Virus record (IMG/VR): IMGVR_UViG_3300032562_000209
Location: 1 to 20,435 of that record
Length of the DNA stretch: 20,435 nucleotides
Origin: a virus
Direction: 5' to 3' (one strand)
Part shown: piece after piece, positions 14,442 to 20,435 of the stretch
Layout of the letters: every line of letters begins with the position of its first letter
How positions within the stretch are numbered: the first letter of the stretch is position 1
The notes under the pieces: model-generated
Seen by the model: the letters and a program-made list of their open reading frames with translations, nothing else
Databases searched by the model: none
What the model was told of the DNA's origin: nothing
Position numbers and translations under genes: made by a program

Positions 14442-15266
14442 GTGGCCATCACCTGTGATGAAAAGTTCCAGAGCCGCAAGACCACCGGAGGCGATCAGCC
14501 GGCCGAGGACCTGATCTTCATCCTCCGGGGCTCCGATGACGAAGTTGCCCTCCTGACCACGATCCTCAACGCCACTACTCTGTATTACAACGGCATGATC
14601 CGTAAGACCTGGGACGTCGAGCAGGTGGACAATAGCCTGTGGATCGGCACGGTGAAGTATGGCCGGATCGATACCGCCCGCTGGCCGGTCGGGACGATCA
14701 CCATCGCCGCCGACACCACTGGCGGCCAGATGCACCTGTCCCAGAGCATTACCACCGTCAATAAGTATGCCCCGGCCGGCAAGACAGCACCCGACTTCAA
14801 GGGTGCCATCGGCGTTACCCAAGATGCGGTGGAAGGCGTCGATGTCCCGGCCCCGGAGTTCAAGTTCACGGTCACCAAGGTGTTTGCCAAGGGCACGACG
14901 CCGGACCTGGGCGCGTGCTACAAGCTCAAGAACAACACCAATGCCAGTTCCTTCACGGTGACAGACACCTTCACCGGCATCACGATCACGCTGAACCCAG
15001 GCGAGTGCCAGTTCCTGGGTCTGAAGTTCACCGGGCAGCGGTTCGATACCAATATCGAAATCTGCTACGAGTTCATGGCCGCGCCGAACGTCACCGGCCT
15101 GACGGTGGGAGACATCACCGGCATTGCCAAGAACGGCTTTGACTACCTCTGGACGCGGTATGACGAGGTGGTGGATACCACGGCCAACCGCCTGGTCCGC
15201 CGGCCAACCGCAGTGTACGTTGAGCAGGTGTTCAACTCCGGCGACTTCACGGTCCTGGGCATTTAG
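14442..15266 (+). CDS. Distal tail-like structural protein
   Basis: A 274-residue beta-rich protein directly after the tape measure, in the place of distal tail proteins. It starts at GTG, one base after the tape measure stop, with GGAG six bases upstream. The sequence holds repeated short strands, for example SLWIGTVKYGRI, TITLNPGECQFLGLKFTGQR, and a C-terminal FDYLWTRYDEVVDTTANRLVRRPTAVYVEQVF end (parts quoted). There is no enzyme motif. I recall similar hypothetical proteins at this locus in other high-GC prophages. A role as distal tail or baseplate hub component is inferred from position. Confidence 0.6.
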   Translation: MAITCDEKFQSRKTTGGDQPAEDLIFILRGSDDEVALLTTILNATTLYYNGMIRKTWDVEQVDNSLWIGTVKYGRIDTARWPVGTITIAADTTGGQMHLSQSITTVNKYAPAGKTAPDFKGAIGVTQDAVEGVDVPAPEFKFTVTKVFAKGTTPDLGACYKLKNNTNASSFTVTDTFTGITITLNPGECQFLGLKFTGQRFDTNIEICYEFMAAPNVTGLTVGDITGIAKNGFDYLWTRYDEVVDTTANRLVRRPTAVYVEQVFNSGDFTVLGI

Positions 15267-15274
15267 GAGATGAC

Positions 15275-16306
15275 ATGGGCGACCCCCTCAAACACGTCAG
15301 CCAGGGCGATCCGATCAACTTAAGCGCCACGGCGTGGAATGCATTCATTGATGCCGCCAAGGATTATCAGCGCCGGCGCCTGAGCGGCGGCATGTCCTCC
15401 ACCCCGACCTCGCGGGATGGCACTATCATAAGCCTCCAGAATAATACCGGTTCGGCCATAGGCCGCTTCTCCGTGCTTTCGCTCAGCGGGCCATGCTTCG
15501 ACCCTCCCAGTGTCAGCGGCACGAATGACACCGATTTCTTCAATCGCACCGCCTTCTACGGATACACGCCCCAGAACTCCGATGTTGGCACAGGGAAGTT
15601 CGCTGTCACGCTCGCCCCAGCCGGCCCTGGTGACGTTGTAGACGGCTTTGCCGCCGGCGTGTTCCCGGTCATCCTACAGTACCCACCGCCCAGTAACTCG
15701 GCATCCGCTTCACTCAACCGTGCTGACGTCGTGCCTGGTGATTGCACGATGCTGGCCGCCAATGCTACCGGCCCTGCCTCTGTGCTCTGGTCTGACACGG
15801 TGCCGGATGGAGGTGGAACTGTCGCCGCCATTGTCCGGCTCGGCGACCCTGTTCCCCAGTCCCCTGTGGTCGTCTACCTGACGGGCACTAACGACTATAA
15901 GAGCGGATTCTATGAGGGCTACTATCTAGACCGCACGGGCTCAATCATGACCTGTGTCACCGTGCAGAATGCCGCCGAGGCATTCTGTATCAACCCGGCG
16001 GCAGCGCCGGTGCATCTACTCGACACCGACATCGGACCTACCGGCAACTTCCATGTTGGCGTCCTGAGCCTGATTGCCCCGGACAACACCAATCGTGCAC
16101 TGGTTACCATCGACACCGACTCCGTGGGTAACACTGATGCCGGAGACAACAACGGTAGCGGTGACATGGTGACGGAATGGGCGAGGGGTGATGGATTCGG
16201 CGCCACCCTGACGGTGGTAATCAAGAACTACACGGGGGGAACGGGACTTGCCAGCCTCCGATGGGATGCGTTCGGGCACCTGTATTACGTGGCCATTATC
16301 GGATGA
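15275..16306 (+). CDS. Tail tip / baseplate-like structural protein, last gene of the rightward operon
   Basis: A 343-residue beta-rich protein with AGGAGA before its ATG. It opens with GDPLKHVSQGDPINLSATAWNAFIDAAKDY, a start I recall from proteins near the tail end of other prophages in high-GC hosts (quoted in part). Many short strands follow, with Asn/Asp/Gly-rich loops such as DNTNRAL and DAGDNNGSGD, and a final WDAFGHLYYVAIIG. This fits a tail tip, adaptor or short fibre. It is the last rightward gene; the stop lies inside the left arm of the inverted repeat at 16300-16378. No catalytic motif is visible. Confidence 0.6.
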   Translation: MGDPLKHVSQGDPINLSATAWNAFIDAAKDYQRRRLSGGMSSTPTSRDGTIISLQNNTGSAIGRFSVLSLSGPCFDPPSVSGTNDTDFFNRTAFYGYTPQNSDVGTGKFAVTLAPAGPGDVVDGFAAGVFPVILQYPPPSNSASASLNRADVVPGDCTMLAANATGPASVLWSDTVPDGGGTVAAIVRLGDPVPQSPVVVYLTGTNDYKSGFYEGYYLDRTGSIMTCVTVQNAAEAFCINPAAAPVHLLDTDIGPTGNFHVGVLSLIAPDNTNRALVTIDTDSVGNTDAGDNNGSGDMVTEWARGDGFGATLTVVIKNYTGGTGLASLRWDAFGHLYYVAIIG

Positions 16307-16378
16307 AGGACGCGTTTGCCCGTTGAGTCACCTCTGGCACTGGTCATGCCAATATGCGAGAGCGCGTTCCTTCATCCG
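16300..16378. terminator. Long imperfect inverted repeat at the convergence point, candidate bidirectional terminator
   Basis: The left arm at 16300-16314 (CGGATGAAGGACGCG) pairs with the right arm at 16363-16378, which is its reverse complement with one extra T. The arms enclose 48 bases with an inner stem TGGCA / TGCCA (16335-16339 and 16347-16351). It overlaps the stop of the last tail gene and lies before the end of the leftward operon. After the right arm comes a T-rich but mixed stretch, not a clean T-run. A terminator is the simplest reading; a site for a recombinase or DNA-binding protein is an alternative. Confidence 0.55.
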
Positions 16379-16446
16379 CGCTGGGGTTTCTTGCTTGTTG
16401 CCTGTTTGATGCGGGCCACAGTGCGGTCGATAACCTGGCTGAGGCT

Positions 16447-17307
16447 CTAAAGGGCCGCAGCTACTTTCGCCTTGATGCGGAAATAGGTGGCACGCGAGGC
16501 CCCCGTGGTCGCAGTAAAACGAGCAACCCGCTCCTGCTCGGAATGCAACTCTGGGTCGTGTTGTATGGCTATAGCACAGGCCGCACGGCTGTCCGGGATG
16601 ATCATCTGCAGGAGACTGTTGCGCCAATCCTCCAACCCCGCCCGGCGTAGCTGCGATCCTTTGCAGTAATGCCGCATGGATATCGCCGGAACGACCGGTA
16701 TCAACTTCCCCAAGAACTCGTACACTTCCTGGTCGTCGAACCACTGGCTGACCTTGCGATGCACCTCTTCGTTGGGCGGAGAGAAGTGCAGAATGATGGC
16801 CCGGTCCTCCAACGCGCGCACGTTCGGATTGAGGCTCTTCCACTCATTGGCGATGAGAATCACGCTGCTGGCGGTCGTGAACGACGACGGCAGCGCCCCG
16901 TCGTTCATGGTCAGGTTCGTAAGCCAATGGAGCCGTTTCTCGCGCACGGTGTTGCACAGCGGTTTGAGCAGGCGCACGCAGTCCGGATCGGCGTAAAGCC
17001 GGTCCAGGTCATCGAGGATTATGGGGCAGTTGCGGTAATCCCACAGCTGGCGGTACAGGCCAAAGGGCTGCATGTGGCCCTCCACGTACAACGCGCCTTG
17101 GTCTGCGCTCGGTGCGCAGTCAGAGGTCTGGGGGTTGGAAAAGATCTGGCGTACGCTCTCGGTCTTACCGGTACCGTGGCGGCCCAGAAGCAAGACCAGC
17201 CCCAGGTCTCCGCGGGCGAACTTCGCCAGGTACAGGTCCAGTTGCGCGTAGGCCGACAGACGAATGACTTCGCGCGGCAGGGCCGGAGATCTTGGTCGGG
17301 TGGTCAT
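16447..17307 (-). CDS. AAA+ ATPase with C-terminal helix-turn-helix-like end
   Basis: A 286-residue AAA+ protein with Walker A GRHGTGKT (42-49), Walker B CPIILDD (94-100), a sensor-1-like LIANEW (N154), and a nearby arginine in RALEDR. The end VARFTATTGASRATYFRIK (about 261-279) looks like a helix-turn-helix for DNA binding. It is the last gene of the leftward operon. AAA+ proteins of this size act as DNA-binding regulators, replication loaders or transposition targeting factors (MuB/TniB type), but no transposase is near. The ATG at 17307 is preferred; a GTG at 17367 would add 20 residues. No good Shine-Dalgarno precedes either. Walker A lacks the ParA signature lysine pattern. Confidence 0.75.
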   Translation of the reverse strand: MTTRPRSPALPREVIRLSAYAQLDLYLAKFARGDLGLVLLLGRHGTGKTESVRQIFSNPQTSDCAPSADQGALYVEGHMQPFGLYRQLWDYRNCPIILDDLDRLYADPDCVRLLKPLCNTVREKRLHWLTNLTMNDGALPSSFTTASSVILIANEWKSLNPNVRALEDRAIILHFSPPNEEVHRKVSQWFDDQEVYEFLGKLIPVVPAISMRHYCKGSQLRRAGLEDWRNSLLQMIIPDSRAACAIAIQHDPELHSEQERVARFTATTGASRATYFRIKAKVAAAL

Positions 17308-17314
17308 GGGCAAG

Positions 17315-17328
17315 GCCCCCAGGGGGGC
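17315..17328 (-). promoter_or_regulatory. GC-rich hairpin just before the AAA+ start
   Basis: On the minus strand GCCCCC, two bases, GGGGGC, then seven bases and the ATG at 17307. It covers the position where a ribosome binding site should be, so it may limit translation of the ATPase, or the start may be elsewhere. Confidence 0.35.
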
Positions 17329-17336
17329 GTAGGATG

Positions 17337-17354
17337 CAAAAATGCGAGTTTTTG
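17337..17354. repeat. AT-rich inverted repeat between the repeat-protein gene and the ATPase gene
   Basis: CAAAAA, six bases, TTTTTG. It is the most AT-rich spot of the leftward operon and lies within an 80-base gap, the only sizeable gap in that operon. Possible promoter or protein-binding site; weak evidence. Confidence 0.3.
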
Positions 17355-17371
17355 AGATTGGGCACACAAAA

Positions 17372-17395
17372 CCGCGTTTCTAGGGTTCTACGCGG
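17372..17395 (-). terminator. Possible weak terminator at the end of the repeat-protein gene
   Basis: On the minus strand CCGCGT (17395-17390), 12-base loop, ACGCGG (17377-17372), then TTTT. It overlaps the TAG stop of the upstream gene. The T-run is short and the loop large, so it might only attenuate transcription into the ATPase gene. Confidence 0.3.
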
Positions 17396-18299
17396 GGTGA
17401 TCCGGTCGCACCACGCCAGTGGGTTGCGACTGTTTTGAGCTCGGCTCTCTTGTGCCGGGAATCTGGGGCGGCTCCTTTCTCTGAGGAGACACTCGGTAGG
17501 CGTCGGGGTCCAAGCCCGCCGCCGCTAAAGCATTGCTCCAATTCTTCAAGTGGCGGCGAGCCGCCCGGTAAAGGCCCCGATCCTCGCGTGCCAGCGAACG
17601 GGCATTCATGTGCTTACGCTCGCGCAGCCGCGCGTGAATGGCGGTAATTACCAGTTCTTTGGTCCACAGTTGGCGCGGCTGGTGTACGGCCCTAGGCCGG
17701 GGCGCTCGCTGCCGTGGAGCTTGGGGCTCCTTGGGACGCGCCGGGAGCAATGGGATGGCCTTGAGGTCCAGCCCGGCCGCTGTGACCGCCGCCGTCCAAT
17801 TGCCAAAGAGACGCTCCCCGGCTACCGCCAATGAGCGCGGTTCGACATCGTGTGGAGCCAGCGATTCATTTCGCAGGGCGCGGGTCAGAATGGCTTCGAT
17901 GACCCGGCCCTGGTTCCACGGCACGATGCGCTGGAGCCGAGTCGGATCGACTCCGGCCGCCAACACCGCCTTGGTCCAGGAACCATAGTACCGGCGCGCC
18001 GCCGACATCATGCTGCCGTACCGCCGCTCCAACTGCGGGCCGCTCAGGGGCCGGTCGCGGTGGGCCAGGCGGCGGATGATCATCAGCACCTTCGCCGGCG
18101 ACCATCGCTCCCAGGTCAAAACGCGCTCCGGCATGATCCCAGCGGCCCGGATCGCGTTCCGCCATGAGCCGAAGAACCGCCGAGCCGCCTGATACAGCAA
18201 GTTATCCACGCCATCGCGGCCGGCATGTAACGGGAGACCCTTGGCCTCACGCTCCAGCACATGACGAATGATCCGCTCCCGTGTCCATTGGTGTCGCAT
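17388..18299 (-). CDS. Protein of four homing-endonuclease-associated-type DNA-binding repeats
   Basis: A 303-residue very basic protein built of four copies of one unit, roughly residues 5-55, 66-117, 128-177 and 212-263. Each copy runs from a Trp (W5, W66, W128, W212) through a helix with an isoleucine/valine pattern, a loop, then an Ala/Arg helix ending FGSW or similar, and A..AAG. This matches the repeat known beside homing endonucleases (HNH_repeat type), thought to contact DNA. A Pro/Arg-rich linker separates copies 3 and 4, and the last 40 residues are disordered-looking. No HNH, GIY-YIG or other nuclease motif is visible, so it is a binder without an obvious blade. It starts two bases after the second ParB-like gene, with GAGG upstream. 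Confidence 0.75.
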   Translation of the reverse strand: MRHQWTRERIIRHVLEREAKGLPLHAGRDGVDNLLYQAARRFFGSWRNAIRAAGIMPERVLTWERWSPAKVLMIIRRLAHRDRPLSGPQLERRYGSMMSAARRYYGSWTKAVLAAGVDPTRLQRIVPWNQGRVIEAILTRALRNESLAPHDVEPRSLAVAGERLFGNWTAAVTAAGLDLKAIPLLPARPKEPQAPRQRAPRPRAVHQPRQLWTKELVITAIHARLRERKHMNARSLAREDRGLYRAARRHLKNWSNALAAAGLDPDAYRVSPQRKEPPQIPGTREPSSKQSQPTGVVRPDHPA

Positions 18300-18301
18300 G
18301 G

Positions 18302-19156
18302 CTATCCTCGTGCATCGGCGATGATGCCTTCAAACCGCGCCACGATCTCCGAGTGGTGCTGGTCCAGGTATTCCCGCAGGCGCTGGTTGGTTAGCAGCGA
18401 GCGTGCGTAGATCGCCAGGCGCAGCAGATCGGCCGTGTATTGCTTGTAGAGCTGCGAGTAGAAGTCATGCTTCTGCTCGGCTTCGGTCAACTTCTTGAGC
18501 AAATCGTTCTTTCTCTGCGTTGTCTTATCCCACGGGTTATGTTTGCGGCCCCGGCTCTCGCGCTCGTGCGGCGGGGTCTTGACCACCAACGTGCGGGCGA
18601 AAGTGGTGCTGTAGTCCTTGTAGCTCTCCATCGTTTGGAGGATTTCCCGCTGGCGAGCAGGCTTGACGTGTGTGAACTCGCGGGCGCACACACGGGTGAT
18701 CTTGCCGGCGTCGAAAGCTGCTGCCACATCGGGGTGGAGTTGCTTGAGCAGCGTCTTCCTAAGCCGGTGCGCCAGCCCGGAGATACCCAGTGCCGCGGCG
18801 ATGGCGGCCTCATCTACCTCGGCCAGAGACCTTTCGATCATCCGGTGCTCCTGGATGGGCGAGACCCGGTTGACCATGCGGTTGCTGGTGAAGGCTTCGC
18901 GCTGCTTGCCCAGAATACATGGCACGACCTCCACGCCCAACGCCACCAGCGCCCGATAACACTGCGCGCCATCGAGAATCACGTAGCCATCGCCGTCGGG
19001 ATAGATTACCAGGGGCTCGATCAGGCCCACGGCCTTGATGCTGGCAATGATGCGGTCGTACTCGCGCTTTGTGATCTTGCGTTCACGCAGCGGCCGCAGA
19101 CGCGCGACGGGGAGGTCGAGGCCCACGGAGTCTTTCATGAGCTCGGTTTGGTTCAT
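18302..19156 (-). CDS. ParB-like protein, second of a tandem pair
   Basis: A 284-residue protein. Residues about 15-85 form a ParB N-terminal fold: LRPLRERKITKREYDRIIAS, GLIEPLVIYPDGDGYVILDGAQCYRALVALG (parts quoted). The usual GERRxRA box is replaced by DGAQCYRAL, keeping only the last arginine. A helical middle (about 105-190) may hold a helix-turn-helix. The C-terminal 80 residues form a charged helix with NQRLREYLDQHHSEIVARF. The ATG at 19156 overlaps the previous stop (ATGA) and has AGGAG seven bases upstream; an open frame continues 39 codons further up but overlaps the first ParB-like gene. The partner is the RepB-like protein before it. Role in partition, replication control or DNA bridging is unproven. 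Confidence 0.78.
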   Translation of the reverse strand: MNQTELMKDSVGLDLPVARLRPLRERKITKREYDRIIASIKAVGLIEPLVIYPDGDGYVILDGAQCYRALVALGVEVVPCILGKQREAFTSNRMVNRVSPIQEHRMIERSLAEVDEAAIAAALGISGLAHRLRKTLLKQLHPDVAAAFDAGKITRVCAREFTHVKPARQREILQTMESYKDYSTTFARTLVVKTPPHERESRGRKHNPWDKTTQRKNDLLKKLTEAEQKHDFYSQLYKQYTADLLRLAIYARSLLTNQRLREYLDQHHSEIVARFEGIIADARG

Positions 19157-20064
19157 GGGATGGCTCCTGCCAGATTGGAATTGTGGGCGGCGATGTTGTA
19201 CTTGCCGGTGAGATCGGGGCGCTGGTCGAGTTTCTCGTCCACAAGCAGTTGCGCGAAATCCGGGTCTTTCCATAGCACCTCAAGCCCGTCCAGGAGCATG
19301 TAGAGGCGGCTTTCCTTCCCTTGGGCTTCGCGGGCAAACGAATCCTTGGCCTGCGTGGCACTGGCGATGTCCTGGGTCAGCGTCGCGACGGTGTAATCCT
19401 CGGGTTGGGTTCCTCTTCGTTTGCGCCGGTCGAGCCGCGCGGTGATGATGGCGCGGGCGCGGGCGAAGTTGTTGGAGTTGACGATCCCCTGGTCGAAGGC
19501 GTCCATGAGGACGTTCTGGATCGTGCCGTCATCGGCTTGGGCGACCAGCACGGCAAACGAGATGGGGAACACATCCTGCTCGACGCCTTGGATCAGTCGG
19601 TCCTCGCCGTTCTCCACCAGTCGGATGTACTGGCGGATGTATTCCGGGCTCCGGCAGGCGATCCTGGCGATCTTCTCATAGTCCCAGCCTTCATCATGTA
19701 GGGCTTTGAGTTCCCGCGCAAAGTGCATGGTGCCGGGGCGCGTGCGGGCGAGGTTCTCGACCAGCGATTCGAGGTAGGCCTGCTTGCGGCTGCAGGTGAC
19801 GATCTCGGCGCGGATGTGCGTCTTGCTCAGGCGTTGATGGGCTATCAGACGCCCCTCGCCACAGATCAGCTCGTAGAAGCCGTCTTTGGCCAGGAACTTA
19901 TCGTTCACCCGGATGTCCTTAATCTGGCCGACGGCGTCGATGCTTTGGACGTTGAGGGCAAACTGTCCTTCATCACGCTCGCGGTGATTAAGGACCAGGA
20001 CTTTCTCGACGGGGATCATCTCCCGCCGGCGGTCTTTCATGAGTCGGATGGTTACGTGTTCCAT
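19153..20064 (-). CDS. RepB/ParB-like protein, first of a tandem pair
   Basis: A 303-residue protein. Residues about 16-105 are a ParB/RepB-type N-terminal domain: IPVEKVLVLNHR, VQSIDAVGQIKDIRV, and the box CGEGRLIAHQRL (69-79), a variant of the nucleotide-contacting GERRxRA. A helix-turn-helix follows (DYEKIARIACRSPEYIRQYIRL, about 128-149; quoted in part). The C-terminus, LEVLWKDPDFAQLLVDEKLD, fits the RepB partition C-terminal family as I recall it. The start abuts the previous stop (TGA-ATG) with GAGG just upstream. Canonical ParB proteins spread on DNA from parS with CTP; whether this one does is unknown, and no ParA partner is visible. Confidence 0.8.
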   Translation of the reverse strand: MEHVTIRLMKDRRREMIPVEKVLVLNHRERDEGQFALNVQSIDAVGQIKDIRVNDKFLAKDGFYELICGEGRLIAHQRLSKTHIRAEIVTCSRKQAYLESLVENLARTRPGTMHFARELKALHDEGWDYEKIARIACRSPEYIRQYIRLVENGEDRLIQGVEQDVFPISFAVLVAQADDGTIQNVLMDAFDQGIVNSNNFARARAIITARLDRRKRRGTQPEDYTVATLTQDIASATQAKDSFAREAQGKESRLYMLLDGLEVLWKDPDFAQLLVDEKLDQRPDLTGKYNIAAHNSNLAGAIP

Positions 20065-20435
20065 TCATGACCTCGCAAGTTTGGAAATGAACTCCAGTCC
20101 GGTGTGCCCATACATGTCGAGGCGAGTTTCGGAGCTGCCGAACACGCGAATACCGTGATCGCGCACCAAGAGGCGCGGCAGCGCGACGTAGCCCAAAATC
20201 TGCGGTCCCTCGCTGGAAGACACTGGCACGCCCAGCGTGATGTCGACGACGCCCCGCAGGTCGGGGCGAAAGTACCAATACTGGTTGAAGCCATACGGCA
20301 CGGGCACCGATGGCTGGATCAAAACGGTGAACTTGCCATTGACCACCAGGAAATCGTCGTAAGCGTCGACCTGCTCGACCGCCTCGCGCAGGAGCGTCTC
20401 GACCTGGGTGCGGACCTCGACGGCGGCGGTGCGAA
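20065..20435 (-). CDS. Unrecognised protein, C-terminal part, cut by the window end
   Basis: An open frame enters from the right edge and stops directly before the RepB-like start. At least 123 residues are readable. A helical charged part (VRTQVETLLREAVEQVDAYD) comes first, then a beta-rich part with FTVLIQPSVPVPYGFNQYWY, ITLGVPVSSS and VALPRLLVRDHGIRVFGS. A GTG at 20346 is probably internal, because the frame continues upstream with protein-like sequence. It is the first visible gene of the leftward operon, abutting the RepB-like gene. I do not recognise the family. Confidence 0.6.
   Translation of the reverse strand, partial: RTAAVEVRTQVETLLREAVEQVDAYDDFLVVNGKFTVLIQPSVPVPYGFNQYWYFRPDLRGVVDITLGVPVSSSEGPQILGYVALPRLLVRDHGIRVFGSSETRLDMYGHTGLEFISKLARS

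Noticed and set aside
16447-17307. MuB/TniB of a transposon or transposable phage
   Set aside because: No DDE transposase, no end repeats and no Mu-type gene order are visible, so only a general AAA+ call is supported.
17388-18299. Active homing endonuclease
   Set aside because: No HNH, GIY-YIG or LAGLIDADG motif was found beside the repeats.
16447-20064. Phage-plasmid partition locus (ParA/ParB)
   Set aside because: The ATPase has an ordinary GxxGTGKT Walker A and AAA+ features, not the deviant ParA motif. No parS-like repeats or replication initiator are seen.
1-20435. CRISPR array, tRNA or rRNA genes, insertion sequences, attachment sites
   Set aside because: No regularly spaced direct repeats, cloverleaf-like segments, rRNA stretches, transposase genes or matching direct-repeat pairs were recognised on reading.

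Overview
The window reads as the structural half of a tailed-phage (siphovirus-type) prophage, or of a phage contig, in a high-GC bacterium. Rightward genes follow the usual order: terminase large subunit C-terminus, portal, protease-capsid fusion, capsid decoration, head-tail connectors, tail tube, tail chaperone pair, tape measure, distal tail proteins. The protein styles recall prophages of Planctomycetota and similar high-GC groups. That is recollection only, because no rRNA, tRNA or host housekeeping gene is present to fix the taxon.

Positions 1-1018 hold the end of the GpA-type terminase and a tiny NrdR-like zinc ribbon. Positions 1035-2252 are an antisense, lower-GC cargo gene whose core looks like a PD-(D/E)xK nuclease, with two short inverted repeats in its upstream region. 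It splits the terminase-portal junction and looks like a moron or defence insertion. Positions 2426-6121 carry a small pre-portal protein, a lambda-type portal, and a prohead protease fused to a gpT-like major capsid protein. An internal ribosome binding site and ATG inside the fusion could make the capsid part alone. Positions 6196-7889 hold a DUF2190-like decoration protein, connector and tail-completion genes, and a small holin-like membrane protein. Positions 7899-9535 hold a repeat-containing fibre-like protein with a GC dip, and a helical small protein. Positions 9535-16306 hold a gp10-like protein, tail tube, an alpha/beta hydrolase, two overlapping tail chaperone frames, a lipoprotein with a later membrane segment, the tape measure, and two distal tail or baseplate proteins.

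At 16300-16378 a long imperfect inverted repeat sits where this rightward operon meets a leftward one. The leftward operon (16447 to beyond 20435) is tightly packed. In transcription order it has an unrecognised partial gene, a RepB/ParB-like protein, a second ParB-like protein, a protein made of four homing-endonuclease-associated-type DNA-binding repeats without a visible catalytic domain, and an AAA+ ATPase with a C-terminal helix-turn-helix-like end.

The structural genes together package DNA (terminase, portal), build and mature the head (protease-capsid, decoration), and assemble the tail (connectors, tube, chaperones, tape measure, tip). The leftward set has two ParB-fold proteins, a repeat DNA binder and an ATPase, with no ParA, transposase or integrase in view. 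It is the best candidate for an undescribed DNA-organising, replication or targeting system. No integrase, endolysin, tRNA or CRISPR array was found.
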